A DNA stretch of 64,000 nt from Candidatus Nitrosocosmicus oleophilus (GTDB taxonomy: Archaea; Thermoproteota; Nitrososphaeria; Nitrososphaerales; Nitrososphaeraceae). Position numbers and translations under genes: made by a program. Location: the NCBI RefSeq assembly GCF_000802205.1, contig NZ_CP012850.1, positions 1,426,001-1,490,000 of the forward strand. Direction: 5' to 3'. The notes below the pieces were generated by a model. The model was given only the letters and a program-made list of their open reading frames with translations. It had not been told where the DNA came from and did no database searches. Shown piece after piece: positions 49,391 through 58,929 of the stretch (position 1 is the stretch's first letter; the number at the start of each line of letters is the position of its first letter).

Positions 49391-51100
49391 TTGAGAAAAA
49401 TAATAATACCGATGATATTTCTTGCGATTTTGATTCTAGGTTTCAATGATTTAGATGTGAGGGCTCAAGAAAGTAACTCTACAATAGTGTTGAACCCTGG
49501 TGCAACTAACAGCGACAGCCAGAATCCTATCTCGTCAGCCAATGTTACTGTTCCCGCAGGAACTAATGTTACTTGGGTCAATAAAGACTCTTCTCCTCAC
49601 ATGTTAGTCTCTGGATCCCCAGAAGAAGGTCCAGATAACATATTTTATGGCGACTTCTTTGGTACAAATGAAAATTATACTGTAACCTTTGATAAACCAG
49701 GATTGTATTCTTACTATGATCCGGCATGGAGTCATATTAGGGGAGAAATAACTGTAGAGAATCCTGAATTTTCCCCCAATCTAGGATCGAGCCTGAATAC
49801 ATCCAGTCTAGGCGGTATTAAGGAAAACCTCGTACCAGATTCTAATACAAATGTTGATGTAACTAATTCTGATGGGAATAGGACAAACACGGAGAATGAT
49901 TCATTCTCAATCCCGACCTCGTCTTTTCTATCATCATTTCCTAGCTCTGCCACAAATGATACAAGTGATCAATCTTTCCCACCATCCTCGTTAGCCTCTG
50001 ATCAGGCCCTTTCAGACATATTCAATAAGGTAGGTCCCTTGCTGGGCCTTTTGATGAGTGGGGCTAATTCTTCCTCCTCCTCCTCTTCACCCCTCTCCTC
50101 TTTCTCGCAATCAAACGAATCCTTTGGTGCAGGTAGCTTTGATAACCAATCCTCATTTCCGTCTTCCACCATCCAATCCGCAAGCCCTGATCAGGCCCTT
50201 TCAGACATATTCAATAAGGTAGGTCCCTTGCTGGGCCTTTTGATGAGTGGAGGTGGTTTGCCCTCTTCTTCCTCCTCTTCACCCCTCTCCTCTTTCTCGC
50301 AATCAAACGAATCCTTTGGTGCAGGTAGCTTTGATAACCAATCCTCATTTCCGTCTTCCACCATCCAATCCGCAAGCCCTGATCAGGCCCTTTCAGACAT
50401 ATTCAATAAGGTAGGTCCCTTGCTGGGCCTTTTGATGAGTGGGGCTAATTCTTCCTCTTCTTCCTCTTCTTCACCCCTCTCCTCTTTCTCGCAATCAGAT
50501 GGAGTGTTTGGACAAGGGTTGATGGATACTGCCAATTTCAGTAACAGTGAATCTGGAGATGTACTGTTATCGGATCAAAACTCTAGTTCACTTCTAAATG
50601 ATACTTTTACTTTACAAAATAAATCCATCACTTTATTAGATGAAGAAAGGGTAGCAGTTCAGAAAGAATTGATAAATATTCTTAAGAAGGCCTATAGTGT
50701 TGGAGCTGAATTACCAGAACTCCCTTCATTTTTAGATGAGGGTGACAATGCCACCATTTTCATCAAAGTTAACGTCATTAACCCAATTGATAAGATAGCA
50801 AATGCGTCAGATTTTCCAATCAAAATAAATTATGAATATGGGGATGGTATACCATCAGTGAGCTACACTTACGCCAATGATGCTGGGCGGATCGAAGCCG
50901 TACCTGCAAGTATTTATGCAATACTTGCGGATCCATCTCAGACTAGTGATCAGGGCAAAGATACCTTCTTGAATTCTTATACGACTTCATACTCGAAAGG
51001 GTGCTCTGGTCATATAGACTATTCAGAAACCCAAGACTGCGTAATTACCAAAAAATATACTGATATGACAAACAATATCAATATAACTTCAGGAAGTTAA
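49391..51100 (+). CDS. Secreted cupredoxin-like protein with Ser-rich repeats
   Basis: 569 residues from a TTG (in-frame TGA four codons upstream). After a signal peptide, residues about 30-120 form a cupredoxin fold (VTVPAGTNVTWVNKDSSPHM, YTVTFDKPGLYSYY). The copper Cys position reads D (YYDPAWSHIRG), so type 1 copper binding is probably lost. Three repeats follow with DQALSDIFNKVGPLLGLLMS, each trailed by poly-Ser and SPLSSFSQS; DNA units start at 50000, 50189 and 50381. A C-terminal domain (from about 410) contains EERVAVQKELINILKKAY and two Cys in GCSGHIDYSETQDC. Probably an extracellular structural or adhesive protein. Confidence 0.75.
   Translation: MRKIIIPMIFLAILILGFNDLDVRAQESNSTIVLNPGATNSDSQNPISSANVTVPAGTNVTWVNKDSSPHMLVSGSPEEGPDNIFYGDFFGTNENYTVTFDKPGLYSYYDPAWSHIRGEITVENPEFSPNLGSSLNTSSLGGIKENLVPDSNTNVDVTNSDGNRTNTENDSFSIPTSSFLSSFPSSATNDTSDQSFPPSSLASDQALSDIFNKVGPLLGLLMSGANSSSSSSSPLSSFSQSNESFGAGSFDNQSSFPSSTIQSASPDQALSDIFNKVGPLLGLLMSGGGLPSSSSSSPLSSFSQSNESFGAGSFDNQSSFPSSTIQSASPDQALSDIFNKVGPLLGLLMSGANSSSSSSSSPLSSFSQSDGVFGQGLMDTANFSNSESGDVLLSDQNSSSLLNDTFTLQNKSITLLDEERVAVQKELINILKKAYSVGAELPELPSFLDEGDNATIFIKVNVINPIDKIANASDFPIKINYEYGDGIPSVSYTYANDAGRIEAVPASIYAILADPSQTSDQGKDTFLNSYTTSYSKGCSGHIDYSETQDCVITKKYTDMTNNINITSGS
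50000..50570 (+). repeat. Triplicated 189-192 bp coding repeat
   Basis: Three nearly identical units begin GATCAGGCCCTTTCAGACAT at 50000, 50189 and 50381. They differ mainly in poly-Ser length, consistent with slippage. Confidence 0.85.
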
Positions 51101-51280
51101 TCAAGCAGAGATAGATCCCATGTTCTTATTTTTTTTGCCACATCTTTGACCTTTTAGAAATGGGGATAAATTTTGTAATGTTATTTCAAACGCAAATAAC
51201 AATTTTCGTATAAAATCTCTAGTTCGTTACTTGTAAAAGAATAATAAGAAAAAAGTTTAATGAATTAGATCACTTGATTA

Positions 51281-52300
51281 TCATACCTTAGAGCCTTCAA
51301 TAACCCCAATCATACTAGATTTGGGGTATCGAGTTTGAATATGTTTCCATCCGGATTGGGCTAAAATTGATTTATACTCTTCCATCGTTCTTTCTCTTCC
51401 GGTTGTAGCACACATCATATGAATATCGAATAATTTGGAAAAATGTGATGTAATTGGGTCAGGTACTATATGTTCAACAATCAATATTTTGGATTTGTCA
51501 GATGCAGACTTGTGAATTTTTGAAAGTATTTTTATACACTCGTCATCATTCCAATCATGGAGGATCATCTTCATTATATATAGATCTGCTGAGGGGACGT
51601 GTTCAAACATGTTTCCTTTAATATATTTACAACGATCCTGTAACCCCATTTTATTAGGCCATGATGAGTCTTGATTGTTGACGACAGGTTCCAATTCTAA
51701 AATCGTTCCATTGAGGTGATTATATTTTGATAGCAAATGACTTAAAAGATGTCCTTGACCACCACCAATTTCACAAATATTAGAAATATTGGAAAAGTCA
51801 TATCCGGCTAGTGCCTCTATTACCATGGCAGTATGCATTGCCGAATAACTGCTCATTGCATAATTGAAGATTTTAGAATATTCTGAATTATTGCCTGCAT
51901 ATTCAAAAATGTTATTTCCATATTCGGAATTAAATGCATTTTGTTGTCCATCTTTAATTATTCTTGATAAATGTTTCCATATTTGGTAATGTTCTGGTCC
52001 TTCCTCTAAAAGCAGAACTCCTTGAAGAGTGTGAGGATGATCTTTCCTTAGTAGTTCTCCTAAAGTGGTGATTGAGAATCTATGGCCGTCCTTATCTTCC
52101 TTTAAAAAACCCAAAGATGCTATTGATCTAAGAATACGATATGCCATTGGCTCGTTCAGATTCAAATCCTGTGCAATTTGACCTGTTTCTTTAGGATTTG
52201 TTGATAAGTAATCAAATATGCCCAATTTGGCTCCTGTATATAGTATTTGGCTTTTCCATCTACCAAAAATGATATCCATTGTTTTATCAAATTCAGACAT
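51281..52300 (-). CDS. SAM-dependent O-methyltransferase (COMT-like)
   Basis: 339 residues. The N-terminal winged-helix dimerisation domain is TNPKETGQIAQDLNLNEPMA with YRILRSIASLGFLKED. The Rossmann domain has the SAM motif ICEIGGGQGHLLSHLLSKY, the acidic ILELEPVV, and the family's catalytic-His region MKMILHDWNDDECIKILSKI. It methylates hydroxyl groups of small aromatic or terpenoid-like molecules (hydroxyneurosporene/caffeate type). The acceptor is unknown. Confidence 0.88.
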   Translation of the reverse strand: MSEFDKTMDIIFGRWKSQILYTGAKLGIFDYLSTNPKETGQIAQDLNLNEPMAYRILRSIASLGFLKEDKDGHRFSITTLGELLRKDHPHTLQGVLLLEEGPEHYQIWKHLSRIIKDGQQNAFNSEYGNNIFEYAGNNSEYSKIFNYAMSSYSAMHTAMVIEALAGYDFSNISNICEIGGGQGHLLSHLLSKYNHLNGTILELEPVVNNQDSSWPNKMGLQDRCKYIKGNMFEHVPSADLYIMKMILHDWNDDECIKILSKIHKSASDKSKILIVEHIVPDPITSHFSKLFDIHMMCATTGRERTMEEYKSILAQSGWKHIQTRYPKSSMIGVIEGSKV

Positions 52301-52598
52301 ATGCTTATTCTATCAAACTTTTTATTATATGTTAATCAAAAATGATGAATTTCATCCAATTGCATTTCTGCTATCCAAGCCATTTTTTCATTTCTTTAAC
52401 TTCGGCACAGAAAATATAGGATTATATTCTGTTGAGATGAGCCATATGATTAATTATCTGATTATCAACGAAAAATTAGGCGGTCAGTCAACCTTCAAAT
52501 GTTTTATTAATCTCGAAGTCCAGGGCAAATATCTAATAGCCTTGGTTCAAATATATCTCCTATCTCCTATTTATCCAATATTGTTTCGTCAACTATAA

Positions 52599-53124
52599 TT
52601 ATCTCCAATGCCACATAAGAAATGTACCTGTGCCATTTTTGTCGACTTGATCCTTATAGATCCCTACCGAATTACTCAGAAAAGAGAGTTCACCTGTACC
52701 ACCATCATCAAAAATTGCTATTCCGTTGCTATCAAAACTACCATCTGGGTTGTAATTACCAATCGCATAAAAGTTATACGTTGCTATATCTCTATTCTCA
52801 GTAACATACTTTGATTTTCCTTGGATATAGGATGTGTCATTATTTCTGAAGGTTTCACTGCCATTTCCCTGGGCAGTTATGTTTACTGTATCGTTAATTA
52901 TTCCCTCGCCTGTAAAATCTGCGGAAATACTACTGTTTGCAGTTTCTGGTTCCTCTGGCGTAGTCTCATAGTGTTGTACAAGAAATGGCTTGCCCAAATT
53001 TACAACTTGAGAGGGATTGGTGTTATCAAGAGCCTGGGTGTATTGAGAGATCGTAGCCAAAGAAGAGAGTTACCAATCCAACAATTAATGTTAAAACATA
53101 AATGTTTATCATGATAAATTTCAT
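52599..53124 (-). pseudogene. Exported protein gene with signal peptide out of frame
   Basis: ATG 53124 opens a signal peptide (IMINIYVLTLIVGLVTLFF) that ends at TGA after 32 codons. The adjacent frame, opening right after a TAA within GTAACTCTC, gives LSSLATISQYTQALDNTN and about 150 further codons (SSISADFTGEGIINDTVNIT, YNFYAIGNYNPDGSFDSNGI, GTGELSFLSN) to 52599. One base change in length near 53070 would rejoin them. A translation start at TTG 53060 would give an unexported 153-residue product. The family is unknown. Confidence 0.6.
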
Positions 53125-53575
53125 TTCGATCTCTTTGATATCATTTGATTAATAAGTTTGTGTAATATTTCATGAACGAATTTTGATGATGATATGGATC
53201 ATGATTTTGTAAATATTACTTACTTTATGGTTTGATGATCCTTTTGACATAGATACTAATCATGGTGACCCCACCTAAATTGCTCGGTCATCAAACTCCT
53301 ATAAAAACCGTGATTTCCACCTAATCCGCATAACCTAGGCCTCTATATACTAGACAATCTTTACAATAATCGTTAAAAAAATAATGAATATTGATGATTT
53401 TCTTTTTAACTTGAAATTATGTATACCCATAAAGTTTGATCATATAGGAAATATTGACCTGGTGAATAACCATCTTCATAAAAACTGATTAAATCCTGTA
53501 CAGCTTAGTCGAGTTGCAATTAGGCCAATAACTGTAAAATATTAGAGCTCTGAATAATGAGTATCTGTGATTATT
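53125..53575. other. Intergenic
   Basis: Nothing supported. Confidence 0.4.
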
Positions 53576-53956
53576 ATGGAACATCAAGGAAATGGAAAAA
53601 ACCCCAACAAGAACGATTTAATGCCAAACATGAATTATCCTAATCAATTTAGATCGATTATGGATTGGTGGCAGCAAAACTCACCTATCGCTTGGAGCGA
53701 AATGTATACTGAATATATTACTTATGTTACATCCATGACTGAAATATACAAAGAATACATTAAACGCTCAGAAAAAATGACGGAGTTGTATAGAGAATTG
53801 GCAGTAAATACCGAAAAAATGACTGACCTGTATAAAGAGTCAGTTAAGAGTACCGAAAGACTGACCAATCATTGGTTAAATAAATTTCCTAATCCTCCAT
53901 CTTCAAAAGAACAAAGAAAAGAAAAACAAATTAATAAACTAAAAACTAAAAAATAA
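53576..53956 (+). CDS. Phasin-like or coiled-coil helical protein
   Basis: 126 residues from ATG 53576 (GTG 53567 in frame). After a Trp-rich start (SIMDWWQQNSPIAWSEMYTE) come repeated 14-residue helical units: MTEIYKEYIKRSEK, MTELYRELAVNTEK, MTDLYKESVKSTER. A Lys-rich tail ends it. There is no signal peptide. The layout recalls granule-associated phasin/PhaE-like proteins of polyhydroxyalkanoate storage, but this is a weak likeness. A plain oligomerising helix is the alternative. Confidence 0.6.
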   Translation: MEHQGNGKNPNKNDLMPNMNYPNQFRSIMDWWQQNSPIAWSEMYTEYITYVTSMTEIYKEYIKRSEKMTELYRELAVNTEKMTDLYKESVKSTERLTNHWLNKFPNPPSSKEQRKEKQINKLKTKK

Positions 53957-54335
53957 AAAATGACTATTATTAGAAATTATTCACAAACAAACTTGAAAAT
54001 ATTATGCATTTTCCACATAATTTTATCAGAATAAGATCTCTATTTTAAGGACATTGAGCTAATAAAGTAGAGTGAAATTTCTTTCACATATCGCTCAACC
54101 CTCTCTACCTATTAGTAACCACATTCCAAATTGAAATTATCTTAAATTAGGTCAACTAGTAACTCTTTTGTTTTGAAAGCAACTTATGAGAAAGGGAATT
54201 GTCAAAAATGCATAGTAGTCCGTGATCAAATTGACAAAAATCAAGTCTTTTAGATAACTTTTTGTCCATTGGAAACAAATAATACCTTGTTACAAATTGA
54301 TATACTCATACTATAAACCAATATTGAAACTGTTG
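53957..54335. other. Intergenic
   Basis: Holds a partial dispersed repeat near 54073-54118 (TCTACCTATTAGTAACC). Nothing else. Confidence 0.4.
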
Positions 54336-55151
54336 CTAATCCAAAAAAACCGTACGTAAATTCTCATCCAATGAATCTAAAATATCCATATCTTTTTGAT
54401 TGATGTGGAAATCAAACACCTGACTATTTTCTAAGATTCTTTCCTCATGGTTAGATTTTGGAATTACAACCAAGTCATGTTGTAAACTCCAACGTACAAG
54501 TATTTGTGCAGGAGTTTTTTCATAAGCCATTGCAATTCTAACTATACTAGGATCATCTAGTCTTTTGCCCCTTGTTAATGGACTATAAGCTTCCGGATGA
54601 ATTGAATTGCTCTTGCAGAACAGTAACAGATCTTTCTGATACAAAAATGGATGAAATTCCACTTGATTAATGGCAGGTACGACATCGGAGCTTTGTATCG
54701 TTTCTCTCAAGTCATTGATAGAATAGTTACTTACTCCAATTGCATTCACTTTTCCATTTCTTAATAGCTTAATCAGAGCCTTCCACGTTTCATTAGTCTT
54801 TCCCTGAATTGGCCAATGTATGAGGTAGAGATCCACATAAGATAGTCCAAGTCGTTTAAGGCTAGATTCAAATGCCTCCAGAGTTGAATCATAGCCTTGG
54901 TCGCTGTTCCAGACCTTTGTAGTGATAAAAATGTCTTCTCTTTTTACATCACTATCCTTCAATGCCTTACCAACATCTGATTCATTACCATATATCATAG
55001 CGGTATCAATGTGCTTATAGCCAATTTTCAATGCATATTTGACTGCTTTGACGGTTGATTTTCCAGAGGGTACTTGATAAACACCTAGTCCAAGCCTTGG
55101 GATTTGAATCCCATTATTTAATTTAGCCGTTGAATTCAAGGTAAATGACAT
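54336..55151 (-). CDS. Aldo/keto reductase
   Basis: 271 residues, standard for the family. IPRLGLGVYQVPSGKSTVKA, GYKHIDTAMIYGNESDVGKA (Asp and Tyr of the catalytic tetrad), FITTKVW (Lys), DLYLIHWP (His), then GVSNY and VVIPKSNHEERI for NADPH binding. It resembles 2,5-diketo-gluconate reductase-type enzymes that reduce aldehydes and ketones. It sits 143 bases downstream of the P450 on the same strand, so co-transcription is possible. Confidence 0.92.
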   Translation of the reverse strand: MSFTLNSTAKLNNGIQIPRLGLGVYQVPSGKSTVKAVKYALKIGYKHIDTAMIYGNESDVGKALKDSDVKREDIFITTKVWNSDQGYDSTLEAFESSLKRLGLSYVDLYLIHWPIQGKTNETWKALIKLLRNGKVNAIGVSNYSINDLRETIQSSDVVPAINQVEFHPFLYQKDLLLFCKSNSIHPEAYSPLTRGKRLDDPSIVRIAMAYEKTPAQILVRWSLQHDLVVIPKSNHEERILENSQVFDFHINQKDMDILDSLDENLRTVFLD

Positions 55152-55294
55152 ACAAAAAGTACATCTTTAGATCCGACTTAACTCTATCTATAACAGTCTA
55201 CCATGATTACTGAATTTACCTACTAGCTCTTCTAACACTGGGGAAATCTAATACCTGCCAATCCCTTAAGCCCGGTGGAAGTTAATTTTCCCTA

Positions 55295-56848
55295 TCAATC
55301 ATTAAATCTCTTCAAAATTTTCATTTTAATACCATTTTTTGGCCTGAGTGTTACTAGTGGGTGTAGTTTTATATTTGCTATATCTTTTTCTTCAAGTGTA
55401 ATCTTCCAATTATTGATAATATTCGCTAGCACTATAATACCTTCAATCCAAGCTAACGGTTCTCCTATGCATGATCTGGGACCACCACCAAACGGAAAAT
55501 AGCTAAATCGTGGCATTGATGCTCTAAATTTTAATGACCATCTTTCAGGATCAAACTTTTCAGGATCTGAAAAGTACCTGACATCATGATGCATTAGATA
55601 CTGACTCATAATAATAACTGAGCCAGAAGGTACTGAATACTTTTCATTTAGATTATAATTCTGGATAGTCTGACGACCTATAGCCCAAGAAGGGGGGTAG
55701 AGTCTCATTGACTCCATCAAAACTTTTTCTGTAAATTTTAGTCGTGATAAATCTTTAACGGTGATAATTTTTCTGTTGTTCTTATCGTCTTCTTTCTCTT
55801 TAGGTATAGCGTCAATTTCAGCTAGAATTTTAGATTCAATCTTAGGATGACATGATAAAAGATATAAAGTCCATGTCAGAGCATTAGCAGTCGTCTCATG
55901 CCCTGCTAAAAATATCGTCATTACTTCATCCCTAATCTGTTTATCAGTCATTTTTGAAATCTCTTTGGTTTGTTCTTCATCTTTATCAGATAATAATTGT
56001 TCATTATGATCCGTCATTCTTTTGTCTGTTGAATCGATAAGAACAGAAAGTATGTCTAATTCGTTTTGATATTTTTGAAAATTATTATGTTCACTTAATT
56101 GAGTATCATTGGCTTTAGATCTACCTATTTTCTTGTTTTCTTTAACAGGTGATTTTTGACGTTGAAGATCAATTTTACTATAAATTATATTATCTAGTTG
56201 TTTTAGAGCATCCTTGTATTCCAAGGTTAGAGGAATTGGGAGTCTTTCAATAAACCTTAAGAATGGAAGTCTAAGTTTGTTAATATACTCAATAATTAGT
56301 GTTATCTGATCACTAATTTTATCGATCTCATTTAATGTTATAGCATTATTTCCAAATAGTAATTTACTAATTATGGAGAGTGTTAACTTGGTCATTTCTT
56401 TATGAATATCTACAATTGTCCCATCTCTCCAATTTGTATCTGTATATTCTATACAATGTTCTGTTATTATATTTCCATAAATCGTTATCTTGTCTTTGGT
56501 AAATGCTTGCTGGACCCTTCTCCTCTGTTTCGAATGACTTTCCCCTTCATTTGTTATTAATCCATTACCAATCACTCGTTTTGCTAACTTCAAACCTGGA
56601 CTTTTAACAAAATATTGATTATGTTTTACCAGAATATTCTCAATTAGATAAGGGTCATTTATGAGATATACATGTAACTTTGGTCCAAATTTAAAATGAG
56701 AAATATCGCCGTAACTTTCGAAAATTTCTTTCAATATCGGTAAAGGATTTGATATGAACTTGAAAGCCAAACTGTAAGGAAATATCTCGCGCGGTCCTGG
56801 TGGATACACGTGATTTCTATCTTTATTAATATTTGATTTCACTTTCAT
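55295..56848 (-). CDS. Cytochrome P450
   Basis: 517 residues from ATG 56848 (a TTG lies 12 bases upstream). All core motifs are present: I-helix FLAGHETTANAL, K-helix ESMRLYPP (ExxR), PERW, and the haem loop FPFGGGPRSCIGEPLAWIEG with Cys about 57 residues from the C-terminus. An N-terminal YPPGPRE proline hinge is present without a clear membrane anchor. A Lys/Asp/Glu-rich insert of about 60 residues (near 235-300) is unusual. It hydroxylates an unknown substrate using electrons from ferredoxin or a reductase not found here. Confidence 0.93.
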   Translation of the reverse strand: MKVKSNINKDRNHVYPPGPREIFPYSLAFKFISNPLPILKEIFESYGDISHFKFGPKLHVYLINDPYLIENILVKHNQYFVKSPGLKLAKRVIGNGLITNEGESHSKQRRRVQQAFTKDKITIYGNIITEHCIEYTDTNWRDGTIVDIHKEMTKLTLSIISKLLFGNNAITLNEIDKISDQITLIIEYINKLRLPFLRFIERLPIPLTLEYKDALKQLDNIIYSKIDLQRQKSPVKENKKIGRSKANDTQLSEHNNFQKYQNELDILSVLIDSTDKRMTDHNEQLLSDKDEEQTKEISKMTDKQIRDEVMTIFLAGHETTANALTWTLYLLSCHPKIESKILAEIDAIPKEKEDDKNNRKIITVKDLSRLKFTEKVLMESMRLYPPSWAIGRQTIQNYNLNEKYSVPSGSVIIMSQYLMHHDVRYFSDPEKFDPERWSLKFRASMPRFSYFPFGGGPRSCIGEPLAWIEGIIVLANIINNWKITLEEKDIANIKLHPLVTLRPKNGIKMKILKRFND

Positions 56849-57127
56849 GAATTCTATCAATGTTCCAACGTGCCAAAGTATAATTATTTTTGCGTGATTT
56901 AGATATCCATTAGTAATTATTCAAATGATTGATAACTTTTGGCCTCATGCATCCAACATTCATTTTTTAGAGGATTTGTATTCTCCTAGTTAAGAAAATG
57001 TCTCAATAGTCATCTTTAAATCATCTTTATCTTTACTCAATTCACGTACTCCGCTATCCCTTTCGACACTAGTAGCACTGCATCCATACCTTATCAATTA
57101 AAGATATTTTTCACATTCTCCTCAGCT

Positions 57128-57751
57128 TTAATGTGCATGTTCGGGAGGATTATTACTATGAATGTTCAAAGTTCCTGTACCATTATTATATATATAAAAC
57201 GATGCCACCGGTCCAGGATAAACCTCATCATTTACAGTTATTGGCGTATATTTGCTAATTCCTTGATATAGTTGACCACTACTGTCTTTGGTAATGTTAG
57301 TTATACTGAAAACTCGACTTATTTCTTCCATGTCTTGTGAATTACTTTTTTGTAAATCAGACATACTAAATGAAAATGATGGAAAAATACTGATATTTGA
57401 AATGGTCACTTTGTTATTTTCTGAGTTGATCAACGGATGTTGGTCTACCCTATGTTTTCCATTTTCATTCACTAGAACCGTTACACTTCCGTCTTCAGGA
57501 ATGTATCGGTCTCCAGTAGAACTATAACCTCCAGGATCCTTGATTGTTTGCATGGTAATAGATAGGTAGGGTTTGGTTGCTGTATTTCCATGAGGAAGTT
57601 TGGTTGCTTGTTCATCCAAAGGTATTGTCGTATTTCGTTGTTGCGAATATGATTTGTGAATAATAGTGACACCACCGTGCATCACACAAACAATTGTTAG
57701 AAATATTGAGACAAAACAAATGCATAATGAACTATTAAAGGTTCTTTCCAT
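57128..57751 (-). CDS. Exported hypothetical protein
   Basis: 207 residues. A signal/anchor segment (LCICFVSIFLTIVCVMHGG) is followed by a beta-rich soluble part (KPYLSITMQTIKDPGGYSST, DGSVTVLVNENGKHRVDQHP, PGPVASFYIYNNGTGTLNIH) ending in a His-containing tail PPEHAH. There are no cysteines in the mature part. The family is unknown. Confidence 0.6.
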   Translation of the reverse strand: MERTFNSSLCICFVSIFLTIVCVMHGGVTIIHKSYSQQRNTTIPLDEQATKLPHGNTATKPYLSITMQTIKDPGGYSSTGDRYIPEDGSVTVLVNENGKHRVDQHPLINSENNKVTISNISIFPSFSFSMSDLQKSNSQDMEEISRVFSITNITKDSSGQLYQGISKYTPITVNDEVYPGPVASFYIYNNGTGTLNIHSNNPPEHAH

Positions 57752-58062
57752 TGTTAATATGATGATTACTCAGTAAAATACTTTAAAGGTCATTTATTAA
57801 TATAATGATCAAATATTTTGATAACATAGCCGATTATGTTAATAAAAATGACTTTCAACAAATGTTATGTGCATTGCAGTTGAAGCATATTTTTCTATCA
57901 TCAATTTTATTTTTTCTCTACCATATTGAATTGACTCTTTTAAATAGTCTCACGATTTCTATATTACCTGCTTTAGAATACGCAATACACGGTAGATATG
58001 GAGTCAGTCAATATCGCGATGTTAAACTATGAGGTAAACCCATAAAGGTTTTCAGGGACAGG

Positions 58063-58929
58063 TTATTGTTTTACACCCACAATACATATAGCTTCATTAT
58101 CTAAAACTACGGAACCTGTATTATTTTTGACATATTTTGTTGCTTCTTCTGTAACTGCTTCCCATATCTTCTCTTTGCGATCTATAGTTTGATCATTTAA
58201 CATTTTAAGAACCGGTGCGGCTATATCTTTAGTAAAATTTGTGTATTCTAGAGCAGAATCGAATTCAAAGCCTATATTAATCCGTTCAATTTCGATAACT
58301 TTGAATCCACACCTTACAAAAGACTCATTAAGAATATTTTCATCAGATAGACTGAATGGTCCCGGTGTTCCAAGCGGAGGGGGCGACGAAATATTAAGTT
58401 CCTTTCTTACAGTATTCATAGCCAGGGCAAGTTGAGGAACTTTCTCTGATGTTGCCCAAACACTAGCCGCAAAACGTCCTCCATTAACCAATGATTTATT
58501 GATATTAACTAGTCCTGAGTCGAGATCATCTAAAAACATTAATCCCAATCTACATAATGCAGAGTCAAAACGTAATTCGGGTAAGTCGATCGTTGCTGCA
58601 TCTCCTTCTTTAAAGTCAATTATTCCTTCCAAGTGCTCTGCGATGGCCCTATTTCTCGCTATTGATAACATTTGTGATGATATGTCCGTAGCCAATACAT
58701 GACCACTGGTGCCTACGCGTTTAGCTACAGTAATTGCAGGTTCTCCTATACCAGTCGCTATATCAAGAACTTTATTACCTGGTTTTATTTTTGCCAATTC
58801 TATTAGTCTGTCACTCATTTTATAAGCACCCTTTTCAAATGTCCTAAACCACTTTTGCCACCCTGCGGCTACGCTTTCCCAATCTTGACGTTGATCTTGT
58901 CTTAAATGACCAGCACCTGAATTAGGCAT
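58063..58929 (-). CDS. Class I SAM-dependent methyltransferase (UbiE-like)
   Basis: 288 residues. Motif I is NKVLDIATGIGEPAITVAKR, followed by GHVLATDISSQMLSIARNRA, FKEGDAATIDLPELRFDSAL and CRLGLMFLDD. This is the ubiquinone/menaquinone-type methyltransferase pattern, also used for many small molecules. The C-terminal part (NIGFEFDSALEYTNFTKDIA) fits arsenite- or polyketide-type relatives, but no specific substrate is shown. Confidence 0.85.
   Translation of the reverse strand: MPNSGAGHLRQDQRQDWESVAAGWQKWFRTFEKGAYKMSDRLIELAKIKPGNKVLDIATGIGEPAITVAKRVGTSGHVLATDISSQMLSIARNRAIAEHLEGIIDFKEGDAATIDLPELRFDSALCRLGLMFLDDLDSGLVNINKSLVNGGRFAASVWATSEKVPQLALAMNTVRKELNISSPPPLGTPGPFSLSDENILNESFVRCGFKVIEIERINIGFEFDSALEYTNFTKDIAAPVLKMLNDQTIDRKEKIWEAVTEEATKYVKNNTGSVVLDNEAICIVGVKQ

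Noticed and set aside
57805-58032. 75-codon + strand frame
   Set aside because: No signal, motif or conserved look; likely chance in AT-rich DNA.
51281-58929. A single operon for P450, reductase and methyltransferases
   Set aside because: Gaps of several hundred bases, a + strand gene at 53576 and a broken exported gene interrupt it; only P450 and reductase could be co-transcribed.
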